Position numbers and translations under genes: made by a program. 64,000 nt of DNA from contig JAKAHR010000014.1 in assembly GCA_021825365.1 (NCBI GenBank), positions 1 through 64,000 on the forward strand, written 5' to 3'. Under the pieces are notes generated by a model. The model was not told the origin of the DNA. It saw nothing but the letters and a program-made list of their open reading frames with translations, and ran no database searches. Position 1 is the first letter of the stretch. Every line of letters begins with the position of its first letter. Of the stretch, positions 28,227-38,737 are shown one piece after another. This stretch comes from Nitrospirota bacterium. GTDB taxonomy: Bacteria; Nitrospirota; Thermodesulfovibrionia; Thermodesulfovibrionales; UBA6898.

Positions 28227-28871
28227 TTATCCGAAAAACTTCAGCCTGAAACGGCTGTTCAGGTACGGGTTCCGCGCCGACTCCTCGGCGATTGTCGTCT
28301 CCGGACCGTGGCCGCAGAAGACACGTGTTTCAGCCGGCAGCGCGACAAGCCGCTTCAGGGACTGCATGAGACGCTCCGTATTTCCGCCGGGAAGATCGGT
28401 CCTGCCGATTGAACCCCTGAAAAGGGTGTCTCCGGTGAAAACGACCCCCCCGCCGAAGAGGCAGATGCCGCCGGGTGTATGGCCCGGGGTGTGGATGATC
28501 GTGAATTCGAGCCCCCCGGCCCTGATCGTGTCTCCCTCCCGCACGAGCCTGTCGGCCGGGGGAAAGTCTTCGGGCTCGTATCCCCACGATACGCACAGGT
28601 CTCGTGTCATCCGGTAGGTGTCGGCTTCCTCTTCGTGCAGGACAACGTGCGCGCCGTATGCGTCTTTCAGTTCCCGCATGGCGCAGACATGGTCGTAGTG
28701 GGCATGGGTGAATACAATGTATTCCGGTTTCAGCCCCATTCCGTCGACCTGCCCGGTGATCCTCTCGGCTTCGTCCCCGGGGTCGATGATGATCGCCGAC
28801 GTGCCGGTATCTCCGGAGACGATGTAGCAGTTGACATCAAGCTGTCCGACGATTACCGTATGTATCTTCAT
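28227..28871 (-). CDS. MBL-fold metallo-hydrolase (glyoxalase II-like)
   Basis: 214 residues, short for GloB and typical of YcbL-like members. The metal motif is FTHAHYDHV (HxHxDH, here THAHYDH), followed by IHTPGHTPGGICLF, VFTGDTLFRGSIGRTDLPGG and CGHGPETT. Members hydrolyse thioesters such as S-lactoylglutathione or related substrates using a binuclear Zn/Fe centre. The gene is divergent from the small selenoprotein gene at 28981. Confidence 0.88.
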   Translation of the reverse strand: MKIHTVIVGQLDVNCYIVSGDTGTSAIIIDPGDEAERITGQVDGMGLKPEYIVFTHAHYDHVCAMRELKDAYGAHVVLHEEEADTYRMTRDLCVSWGYEPEDFPPADRLVREGDTIRAGGLEFTIIHTPGHTPGGICLFGGGVVFTGDTLFRGSIGRTDLPGGNTERLMQSLKRLVALPAETRVFCGHGPETTIAEESARNPYLNSRFRLKFFG

Positions 28872-28942
28872 CTGTTCTCCCCCGTGCTTCCTGCTGCCTA
28901 CCCATTATACTGCATCTCAGCGCGGCAGTTGAAGGAATGGTC

Positions 28943-28971
28943 TTCACAAAAAGACGTTAATTCGCTACAAT
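28943..28971 (+). promoter_or_regulatory. Sigma-70-like promoter before the small selenoprotein gene
   Basis: TTCACA (28943-28948) and TACAAT (28966-28971) are 17 bp apart. The predicted start site (about 28978) is only a few bases before the ATG at 28981, so the message could be nearly leaderless. Confidence 0.5.
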
Positions 28972-28980
28972 AGGTCACGT

Positions 28981-29181
28981 ATGATTGAGATCGGACAAAT
29001 CAGCGAGAAGCCGCTCCGGTGCAGGGACTGCTCCGGCCTCCTGATCCTCAACTTCGGCTGAAGGAGCGTCAGCCTGCGCTGCAAGGATTGCGGCAAGAGA
29101 TTCGGACTCGCCGATTACATCAACGAGATCGACGAAAAAACCTGGGAAAAGATTTCGGCCCGGCCCTGTAACCGGGCCTGA
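28981..29181 (+). CDS. Small dual-CxxC selenoprotein (in-frame UGA = Sec27)
   Basis: ATG 28981 opens a 66-residue frame interrupted once by TGA at 29059-29061 and ending at TGA 29179-29181. It reads MIEIGQISEKPLRCRDCSGL, then LILNFG-U-RSVSLRCKDCG and KRFGLADYINEIDE. Two CxxC motifs flank the in-frame TGA. A 7-bp hairpin with a GGA loop lies 16 nt after the TGA (29078-29094), the position and form of a bacterial SECIS. I recall a family described as a dual-CXXC small (seleno)protein with this layout; others carry Cys at that position. Function is unknown; a zinc- or redox-active rubredoxin-like role is possible. If the UGA were a stop, the product would be 26 residues. Confidence 0.75.
29078..29094 (+). 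promoter_or_regulatory. Candidate bacterial SECIS hairpin, first selenoprotein
   Basis: GCTGCAA-GGA-TTGCGGC forms a 7-bp stem (one G-U pair) with a GGA loop. The loop begins 24 nt after the UGA. Bacterial SECIS elements have a short stem-loop with G in the first loop positions at roughly this distance, so it fits. Confidence 0.65.
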
Positions 29182-29286
29182 GTTTCATCTTCAGCATGGC
29201 AGCATGTCCGGCGGGACATCCGGGCACAGCCTGCCGTGCAGAAGCTGCGGGATACGAGATGCCCGTCGAGCCGGGGGGCTCCTGAT

Positions 29287-29844
29287 ATGCAGATGAATGA
29301 GATGATGGAGTTTATCCTCGAAAAAGTACCAGCCGGAGTCATTGTCCTGGACAAGGCGATGAAGGTATGCTTCAGCAACAGGCAGGCAAACAAATTTCTG
29401 CAGCGATACGAGCTTCCCGCCGAATTGATGAATGTCAGCAGAAGGATATTCGGCGCAGCCGGCAAGGCAGGGCTGAAGGACCTCTTTCCCGGGGAGATAC
29501 ACCTCGCAAAGAAATGCGTGGGCTCGCCGAGCAACTGGCTGTTCAGGGTCCATATCCTCGAGGGAACCGACACCTTCGTGGTCGTCTTCATTCTGGAGGA
29601 GGCGGTGTCAGACAAACTCGACCTGAACAAGGTACGGCAGCGGTTCGGGCTAACGCGCAGGGAAACCGACGTGGTGAGGCGCGTACTTGACGGCCTGAGG
29701 AACGCAGAAATAGCCGAGGACCTCGATATAACGCAGCAGACGGTCAAGGACCACCTCAGCAATGTCTACGGCAAGGTCGGGGTTGAAAACAGGCTCGGGC
29801 TGGCGAGCACGCTTCTGACCCTCCCGGATTCGATAACCGGGTAG
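29287..29844 (+). CDS. PAS-like plus LuxR-type DNA-binding regulator
   Basis: Start ATG 29287 is chosen over the 17-codon longer frame because it begins the structured region (MNEMMEFILEKVPAGVIVLD). Residues about 5-110 form a PAS-like sensor (IVLDKAMKVCFSNRQANKFL); residues about 120-185 are a LuxR/GerE helix-turn-helix (FGLTRRETDVVRRVLDGLRN, then ITQQTVKDHLSNVYGKVGV). No receiver domain. It lies between the selenoprotein gene and a receiver-only gene on the same strand. Target genes are unknown. Confidence 0.85.
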   Translation: MQMNEMMEFILEKVPAGVIVLDKAMKVCFSNRQANKFLQRYELPAELMNVSRRIFGAAGKAGLKDLFPGEIHLAKKCVGSPSNWLFRVHILEGTDTFVVVFILEEAVSDKLDLNKVRQRFGLTRRETDVVRRVLDGLRNAEIAEDLDITQQTVKDHLSNVYGKVGVENRLGLASTLLTLPDSITG

Positions 29845-29988
29845 CCACGACGGCATATCCGAAACCGCAGAGACCCCCTACCTGGGTAGTATTGACACCT
29901 TGGCCCTGATTCAGCAAAGTATATCATCGAAATGAGGGGATGATGCGGGATGCCCGCTGCCGGCCGGACAGATCCGGAGAGAGGGAAG

Positions 29989-30393
29989 ATGAAGAGGATA
30001 CTGATCGTTGACGACGAACCTACCATCCTGATGACCCTGTCACACCTCCTGGGCAATGCGGAAACGACGGTCATCACCTGTGAGAGGATGGAGGAGGCGG
30101 AGGCGGCGCTGCAATATTACGCTTTCGATCTCGTCATCGCCGACCTGCGGCTGACCGGTATGGATGGCGTCGAGGGTCTTGAGCTGCTCTCCTATGTCAA
30201 GAAGCTCAATGCGAAGACGGAAGTAATCATCATGACCGCCTACGGGACGCACGAGATAGAGGAAAAGGCCTACCAGGCCGGGGCATTTCACTACTATGAA
30301 AAGCCGATCGACCTGTCCGACCTGACCGTCCGCGTCAGGACTCTCGGAATCACCGTGCCCGACAGGAAGTCACCGCCCGGCAGACAGTCCTGA
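29989..30393 (+). CDS. Single-domain response regulator (receiver)
   Basis: Start ATG 29989, preceded by GAGAGGGAAG; the longer frame to 29950 is not needed. 134 residues form one receiver domain: RILIVDDEPTIL, acceptor Asp in LVIADLRLTGMDG, the conserved Thr in IIMTAYG, Lys in YEKPIDL. No output domain follows, so it may pass phosphate or bind a partner. A kinase is not adjacent. The short C-terminal tail is basic and unstructured. Confidence 0.87.
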   Translation: MKRILIVDDEPTILMTLSHLLGNAETTVITCERMEEAEAALQYYAFDLVIADLRLTGMDGVEGLELLSYVKKLNAKTEVIIMTAYGTHEIEEKAYQAGAFHYYEKPIDLSDLTVRVRTLGITVPDRKSPPGRQS

Positions 30394-30452
30394 TACCACG
30401 GCCGCCCCGGGAGACGAGGGCCCGATGAGTTGCCGCCGCATCGTCGGCGGAC

Positions 30453-30468
30453 CGTGACCTGCATCACG
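30453..30468. promoter_or_regulatory. CRP/FNR-type palindrome upstream of the PurH-like gene
   Basis: CGTGA-CCTGCA-TCACG is a perfect 5-bp-arm inverted repeat with a 6-bp spacer, close to the CRP/FNR superfamily half-site TGTGA/TCACA. The core is nearly the same as that at 26540-26551. It lies just upstream of the -35 at 30482. Confidence 0.45.
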
Positions 30469-30481
30469 TATTCACCCCGCT

Positions 30482-30510
30482 TTGAATAATCGGGCGAAGT
30501 ATATTATTAT
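30482..30510 (+). promoter_or_regulatory. Promoter of the PurH-like gene
   Basis: TTGAAT (30482-30487) and TATTAT (30505-30510) are 17 bp apart. An overlapping TATAAT lies at 30508-30513. The region is AT-rich against GC-rich flanks, 36 bp before the start codon. Confidence 0.45.
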
Positions 30511-30548
30511 AATTCCCACACAATCTGAACCACACAGGGGGCATCGAG

Positions 30549-31256
30549 ATGGCCATCAGGGAGAACGTCTATCAGGTACTTGACCTCATCAGGCCGGAGC
30601 ATATACTCGTCAGCGTCTTTGACAAGGCAGGGCTCGAAGGCCTCATCAGGGGCATCCTCGAGGTAAACCCCGCGGCCCGCTTCTATTCCACGGGCGGAAC
30701 GGGCAAGAAGATACAGGAGATCCTCGGCAACAGGTCCGGCAACTATACCGCAGTCGAAGAGTTCACCGGAGCCCCTGAAATGGAAGGGGGCCTGGTAAAG
30801 ACCCTCCATCCGAAGATACACGCCGGCCTGCTTGCGGAGCGGGGCAACCCGGCCCATGAGGAATATCTGTACAAGACCCTGGCCGGAATGGGCGGCAGCC
30901 CGGGTGTCTATTTCGACGTGTTTGTCGGCAACCTCTACCCCTTCTCGGACGTTGTCTCGAAGAAGGACACGACACCGGAAACGGCGCGGGTGAATATCGA
31001 CATCGGCGGGCCTGCGATGACGATGGCGTCCGCAAAGAACTGGCACAGCATCGCCGTCCTCACCTCGCCGTCACAGTATGCGGGCTTCATCACGGCGTTG
31101 AAGGAACAGGGGGGCAGGATCGGCCTCAGGGAGCGCTTTGAGCTGGCGCGCCAGGCGATGAGGCTCATTGGAGAGTATCGCTCCGCTATCGGGGTGTATT
31201 TCAGCGGGCTCGATTTCGACAAAGACGTGAAGCCGTCCGTGCATATCAGGCAATGA
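30549..31256 (+). CDS. purH: IMP cyclohydrolase, PurH N-terminal domain only
   Basis: 235 residues, less than half the usual 520 of PurH. The methylglyoxal-synthase-like domain is present: ILVSVFDKAGLEGLI, ARFYSTGGTGKKI, VKTLHPKIHAGLL, FVGNLYPF and NIDIGGPAMTMASAKN. These are the IMP cyclohydrolase motifs, so it should close FAICAR to IMP, the last purine step. The AICAR formyltransferase domain is missing, so a separate enzyme must supply FAICAR. Not a truncation by stop: the protein ends cleanly in VKPSVHIRQ. It has its own promoter and a possible CRP/FNR site upstream. Confidence 0.88.
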   Translation: MAIRENVYQVLDLIRPEHILVSVFDKAGLEGLIRGILEVNPAARFYSTGGTGKKIQEILGNRSGNYTAVEEFTGAPEMEGGLVKTLHPKIHAGLLAERGNPAHEEYLYKTLAGMGGSPGVYFDVFVGNLYPFSDVVSKKDTTPETARVNIDIGGPAMTMASAKNWHSIAVLTSPSQYAGFITALKEQGGRIGLRERFELARQAMRLIGEYRSAIGVYFSGLDFDKDVKPSVHIRQ

Positions 31257-31287
31257 CAGGAATGTCCTGCAATAGAATCAGGATACA

Positions 31288-31331
31288 CCCTCTCCCACCC
31301 CTCTCCCCAACGGAGAGGGCAAGGGTGAGGG
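31288..31331. repeat. GC-rich intergenic palindromic repeat
   Basis: A hairpin with 8-bp arms CCCTCTCC (31299-31306) and GGAGAGGG (31312-31319), flanked by CCCTCTCCCA and GGTGAGGG. The same kind of CTCTCCC/GGGTGAGGG sequence occurs inside carA at 40209-40243. No U-tract, so not a standard terminator. Confidence 0.6.
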
Positions 31332-31347
31332 CAAAGGAGGTGAAACC

Positions 31348-32112
31348 ATGCGCACGTTTTCTCTATCAGCAGTACTGATGCTGTTCTTTATCGTTCCTTC
31401 TGCATGGGGGTTCAGCAATAAGGGTGAGGACTGCTCTAAATGCCACACCCTTACCAGGGACGAGGCTGCAGCCATTCTCAAGGAGATCATCCCTAACCCG
31501 AAGATCGTCGATATCAAGATCGCTCCCACCAGGGCGATGTGGGAGGTGGATGTGGAGTCCAACGGCAAGAAGGCCCCTCTGTACATCGACTTTTCGAAGA
31601 GGTATCTCTTCTCCGGGAACCTCGTTGACATCAAGGCGAAGAAGAACCTCACGGAGGAACGTTTTACCGACCTCAACAGAGTGGATGTCGGCAAGATACC
31701 CCTCAAGGACGCGCTTGTCATGGGAGACAGGAAAGCCAAACACAAGGTGATTGTGTTCGACGACCCCGACTGACCCTTCTGCGCCAAACTTCATCAGGAG
31801 ATGAAGAAGATCGTAACAGAGAGGAAGGATATCGCTTTCTTCATAAAGATGAACCCGCTTCCGATGCACAAGGAGGCGTACGACAAGGCAAAAGCGATTG
31901 TCTGCGAGAAATCCATGGCCCTGCTCGAGGATGCCTTCGCCAAGAAGCAGCTTCCAAAACCCGCGTGCAAGACGACCGCGGTCGATGACAACATCAGCCT
32001 CGCCAAGAAGATCGGCGTGTCCGGAGCGCCGGCCATCATCCTGCCCGACGGCAGGCTGGTTTCCGGCTACCGGGATGCAAATGCCTTGAAGGCCCTCATC
32101 GACAGGAAATAA
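31348..32112 (+). CDS. DsbC-like periplasmic thiol-disulfide selenoprotein (UPFC active site)
   Basis: Reading through the in-frame TGA at 31771-31773 as Sec gives 254 residues. A signal peptide (MRTFSLSAVLMLFFIVPSAWG) is followed by a CSKCH motif, a DsbC-type N-terminal dimerisation-like part (MWEVDVESNGKKAPLYIDF) and a thioredoxin fold. The redox site reads VIVFDDPD-U-PFCAKLHQE, i.e. UxxC where family members have CxxC. The cis-Pro loop is SGAPAIILPDGR. A perfect 7-bp hairpin with loop AGGA lies 15 nt after the TGA (31789-31806). The protein likely isomerises or reduces disulfides in the periplasm. A strong terminator follows at once. Confidence 0.88.
31789..31806 (+). promoter_or_regulatory. 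Candidate bacterial SECIS hairpin, DsbC-like selenoprotein
   Basis: CTTCATC-AGGA-GATGAAG is a perfect 7-bp stem with an AGGA loop that starts 23 nt after the UGA. It overlaps the coding codons for LHQEMKK. Position and loop match the hairpin of the other selenoprotein gene at 29078. Confidence 0.75.
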
Positions 32113-32145
32113 AAAAAGGGCCCGTGGTTTCCCACGGGCCCTTTT
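32112..32145. terminator. Bidirectional intrinsic terminator
   Basis: A 10-bp GC stem, GGGCCCGTGG (32118-32127) and CCACGGGCCC (32132-32141), is flanked by seven A and four T residues. It ends the selenoprotein transcript and, read from the other strand, the pfk transcript that stops at 32213. Confidence 0.9.
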
Positions 32146-32212
32146 CATCCTATCTATTCGTCGCATGCTGCACTGTCTTGGGGCAGGTCCGCCTTGCCTA
32201 CCTCGCACGGAT

Positions 32213-33427
32213 CTACAGGTGGCGGTCCACCGTTCCTTTCATCTCGACAAACTCGCAGTCATAGCTCTGCGGCTTCCTTCCGAAGCAGGTGCCGAGGCTC
32301 TCGAACAGGGCGATCTCCTTGATGTCCACCTCGCGCCGCTTGATCGCCTCGGTGGTCGCCATGTAGATGACCTTCTCCCCCTCCACGTCCACCACCGTAT
32401 GGCCGGTCTTTCCTGCCAGGAGCAGGAGGACTCCCGCAGCCCCTGCCCGGTATCCGAAGTTGACGTCAAAGGCAGAGGATGCCCCGGAGCGTACCAGGTG
32501 GCCGGGCGTCACCTCCCGCACCTCGGGGAATTCGTAGACCCCGGGGGCGTACATGCCGGTCTTCTTCATGAACGCAGGGACATCCGGGTCTGTCTTGAGC
32601 CGCTTTTCAAGCTGCTGCCGTACATATTTGCCGGCGCCGGCCAGTTTCTTGTGGCCGAAGGCATCCACCCCCGCGGACTCGTCGTAGAGGAGTTCGCCTG
32701 AGGCCATCTTGAGGCCCTCCGCCACCACGATGATGTACGTCCCCGCCTTCACGTCGCTGCGCTCGATCCGGTTGAAATAGGTGCTCTTCATATGTGCATA
32801 GACCTCATCGAAATCCACCGGTATTTCCGGGATGAGGATGCAGTCGGCCTCTGCGCCGATGCCGCCGCGGAAGGCCGTATGGCCGACGTACCTGCCGAAG
32901 ACCTCGATCACCAGTATGCGGTTGTGGCTCATGCCGGTGGTCTTGAGGTCGCGCGCAAAAAGGGAGATGCGGTTGATGGCCGAGTCGCCGCCGACGCTGT
33001 AGGGCTGAAGGTCCAGGTCCATCGTCTTGGGCACGTGAACACAGGGGATCCCCTGCCCCGAGAGATCCACCACCACGCTGCCGGTATCGTCTCCGCCGCT
33101 GATTACCAGCGCGTCGATGCCGAACTTCTTCAGGCCGTCCTTGATGCGGTCATATTTCCTGTCGTCCTTGATCTTGCTGATCTTCACCCGCGAATGGCCC
33201 GCCTCGGACCCCGCCAGGGACGCCTCTATCTTGCTCACCCGCTCGGCGTTGAGAAGCACCACCTTCTCCATGTCGATGAGATTGTAGAGACCCGCATAGC
33301 CGTTGGGGATGACGACCGATTCTATCCCCTTGGAAAAGGCCTCGCGTGCAATGCCCTTGATGACAGCGTTAAGGCCTCCGCAGTCTCCTCCGCTGGTGAT
33401 GACACCGATTCTCTTGATAGACGCCAT
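32213..33427 (-). CDS. 6-phosphofructokinase, PPi-type signature
   Basis: Start ATG 33425-33427 has AAGGAGG upstream; the frame to 33478 is unsupported. 404 residues of the PFK family: ITSGGDCGGLNAVIKG, the donor-site loop SGGDDTGS and the catalytic segment PKTMDLDL. ATP-dependent enzymes carry GGDGS and PGTIDND here; GGDD and PKT are the marks of PPi-dependent enzymes, which act reversibly between fructose-6-phosphate and fructose-1,6-bisphosphate. PKTMDLD keeps both catalytic aspartates but replaces the usual IDND. It is downstream of a phosphoglycerate kinase gene on the same strand, probably one glycolytic transcript. Confidence 0.88.
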   Translation of the reverse strand: MASIKRIGVITSGGDCGGLNAVIKGIAREAFSKGIESVVIPNGYAGLYNLIDMEKVVLLNAERVSKIEASLAGSEAGHSRVKISKIKDDRKYDRIKDGLKKFGIDALVISGGDDTGSVVVDLSGQGIPCVHVPKTMDLDLQPYSVGGDSAINRISLFARDLKTTGMSHNRILVIEVFGRYVGHTAFRGGIGAEADCILIPEIPVDFDEVYAHMKSTYFNRIERSDVKAGTYIIVVAEGLKMASGELLYDESAGVDAFGHKKLAGAGKYVRQQLEKRLKTDPDVPAFMKKTGMYAPGVYEFPEVREVTPGHLVRSGASSAFDVNFGYRAGAAGVLLLLAGKTGHTVVDVEGEKVIYMATTEAIKRREVDIKEIALFESLGTCFGRKPQSYDCEFVEMKGTVDRHL

Positions 33428-33490
33428 ACAATCCTCCTTGCGATGTTTATTCCAATAAATTGATAAGCAGACGAACAAGTATCCATAACT

Positions 33491-33530
33491 CCCCCTCGCC
33501 CCCTCTTAGCTTAAGAGGGGGTTGGGGGGC
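33491..33530. repeat. GC-rich palindromic repeat between pgk and pfk
   Basis: Perfect arms CCCCCTCTTA (33499-33508) and TAAGAGGGGG (33512-33521) around a 3-base loop, with further C- and G-runs outside. It resembles intergenic repeats scattered in many bacterial genomes; no U-tract follows. Confidence 0.6.
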
Positions 33531-33591
33531 GTTACCAATCGCAGTGATTCACCTCATGCAGTCACCGCGCCGAACTGGTCGGCGACTTCGC

Positions 33592-34899
33592 TCACAGTGG
33601 CGGTTTTCCCCCATTTTTCATGAGCGCATGGATCGGCTTCAGCCCATAGGGGCTCCCCTGCTCGATCGCGGTCAGGACCGTGCCGCCTCCGGTAAAGAAA
33701 TAGTACTGGGCATTGTCGAGGACCGAGAGGTAGAGGCCCGGGCAGAGGCTCTTGAACTCCTGGAGCGTGTCGCCCCCTCCGTAGAGCTTCTTGGCATGGG
33801 TATTCCGGTCGATCGTCTCATCGAGGGCCCTCGACCCGTCCGTAAAGTGGGGCGTGTAGCCCATCACCGCATTAACGAAGATGGTGTTGGAACTCAGGAT
33901 GCTCTCGAGCACCTTCTCGTCGGCAAAGGAACGGTGGTCTATGTCGAGGACGTAGCCATACCGGGCGCCCTTCCTGAAATCCTTCAGGGAGAGGGTACGG
34001 TACTTTCCTTCCACCTTTTCATCCGGCAGGTCGGACTCGACGACATGCGGCATCTCGACGATCTTCTTTTCCTGCCTGTCCATCTCCACCAGTTCCCGGG
34101 CGGCCTCGACATCTGTTTCAGTCACCCCTTCGATCCGTATGTCGTACTTGGCGCAGAGGAAGGTGTTGTAGATGACCCCACCGAGGATAAGACGGTCCGC
34201 CTTTCGATAGATCGCATACAGCGGGCCGATCTTGGTATCGTACTTGGATCCCGCCACCACCGCGGTAAAGGGCCGGGCCGGGTTGAGCACATAATCCAGA
34301 TTCACGATCTCCTCCTGCATGAGAAAGCCGGCAAAGGAGGGGAGGAGCTTCGTGATATCGTAGGTGGAGACGTGCGGTTGCCAGGACCCGAAGGCGTCGT
34401 TGATGTAGACGTCCGCCAGTCCGGCGAGCTGGAGCGCAAGCTTCCTGCTCGCATCGTCCTTTGTCTCCTCAGACCGGAACCACCGGGTATTGGGCAGGTA
34501 GATACCGCCGATGCGCCGCTCCCTGAGCGCCCTGATCGCATGGTTGATGGAGGTGTCGATGCCGCTGATCCCGGCAGCCGGATCGATATGAAATTCAGGG
34601 ATATGGAACTTGATGTGGAGCTTGCGTTCGAGGTAATCGACGATCGGGCCGACTGATTCCTCTTCACGGCAGTGCACCTCGCCGGTCTTTTTGTCCCGGG
34701 GCCTTCCGATATGGGTCATGAGGATCGGCCTTCCGCCCCGCTCCACGATGTTATAGAGGGTGCCGAGTGTCCGGTCGATCCGGTAGGGATCGCGGATCTG
34801 CCCCTTCTTCACCACATTGTGGTCAAACCGGACGAGGACGACCTTGCCTTCGATCGGCGCGTTCTGGACAACAGGCAGTCTCGGATCAACAGTGCTCAT
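33592..34899 (-). CDS. Phosphoglycerate kinase, divergent type
   Basis: 435 residues with the PGK fold: MTHIGRPRD, a hinge-type DVYINDAFGSWQPHVST, the nucleotide site AGSKYDTKI, and the C-terminal FTGGGTVLTAIEQG. It makes ATP and 3-phosphoglycerate from 1,3-bisphosphoglycerate. Several signatures are changed from textbook PGK: RFDHNVV for RVDFNVP, GSKYDTK for GAKVSDK and GGGDT for GGGDS. The length is slightly above the usual 390-400. GGAGGT precedes the start. Whether this is the only PGK or a second paralogue cannot be told from the window. Confidence 0.85.
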   Translation of the reverse strand: MSTVDPRLPVVQNAPIEGKVVLVRFDHNVVKKGQIRDPYRIDRTLGTLYNIVERGGRPILMTHIGRPRDKKTGEVHCREEESVGPIVDYLERKLHIKFHIPEFHIDPAAGISGIDTSINHAIRALRERRIGGIYLPNTRWFRSEETKDDASRKLALQLAGLADVYINDAFGSWQPHVSTYDITKLLPSFAGFLMQEEIVNLDYVLNPARPFTAVVAGSKYDTKIGPLYAIYRKADRLILGGVIYNTFLCAKYDIRIEGVTETDVEAARELVEMDRQEKKIVEMPHVVESDLPDEKVEGKYRTLSLKDFRKGARYGYVLDIDHRSFADEKVLESILSSNTIFVNAVMGYTPHFTDGSRALDETIDRNTHAKKLYGGGDTLQEFKSLCPGLYLSVLDNAQYYFFTGGGTVLTAIEQGSPYGLKPIHALMKNGGKPPL

Positions 34900-35029
34900 G
34901 GGACCTCCGGCGATTCCTCGGTCACTCGCTGAATGTATTTGTCACAGATAAATAGTAATGGACTAAGGGAGTTATTGCAAGAGAGGATTTTCCCCGCCGG
35001 CGTTCGCACCGCGATGTGCTGCCCACGGG

Positions 35030-35446
35030 TTATTGCTGCGCCGGGGATTCCTTCCGGGCCTCGACGATATGCAGCGGGACGCTTCTGCGGACCTCGTTGT
35101 TGAGGAGGATCTTGAACTCATGGACCCCGAACCGGTTGAACTGCACATTATTGAGCTGGATGATATGGTTGACCTTCACCCGCTCTCCGGGAGGGGGCGG
35201 GCCGAATTGTATATGGCCGCCGATCGCAAATAGTTTGGCGCCGTCCGAATCTATGAGTTCGACCTCGATCTTGTGCTCCCGGTCCGCCTCGGCCCTGTCC
35301 GCCTCGAGGGTCATGATGAGCTGCATCTGGGGGTGGACGACGGGGATGCTCTGCGCGTTGATGCGATCGAATATGCCCATGATGTTCAGCTTGCCCTCGC
35401 GGGAGATGTTCGCGCAGTCGGCGAGTAATGCCAAAGAGACTTCCAT
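35030..35446 (-). CDS. DUF6941-like protein, 138 aa
   Basis: A soluble 138-residue beta-rich protein starting MEVSLALLADCANISREGKL, preceded by GGGAGGAG. The start and the central MGIFDRINAQSIP followed by FGPPPPGERVKVN resemble the small family DUF6941, whose role is unknown. It is the last gene of the pyr/car transcript, 16 bp after carB, so it may be expressed with pyrimidine genes without belonging to the pathway. Confidence 0.65.
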   Translation of the reverse strand: MEVSLALLADCANISREGKLNIMGIFDRINAQSIPVVHPQMQLIMTLEADRAEADREHKIEVELIDSDGAKLFAIGGHIQFGPPPPGERVKVNHIIQLNNVQFNRFGVHEFKILLNNEVRRSVPLHIVEARKESPAQQ

Positions 35447-35462
35447 GACGATCTCCTCCCTG

Positions 35463-38720
<3,258 letters not shown>

Positions 38721-38737
38721 CTCGTGTAGTCATTTCG

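Noticed and set aside
29892-29925. TTGACA plus TATATC as a promoter for the receiver gene
   Set aside because: The spacer is 22 bp, too long for a normal sigma-70 promoter.
31420-31470. CSKCH as a c-type haem site in the DsbC-like protein
   Set aside because: The motif fits CxxCH, but a single site in a thioredoxin-fold protein is not enough to call a cytochrome; kept only as an oddity.
31771-31773. TGA as a frameshift or sequencing artefact splitting the DsbC-like gene
   Set aside because: The frame is kept on both sides, TGA lies exactly at the redox Cys position and a SECIS-like hairpin follows; Sec is the better explanation.
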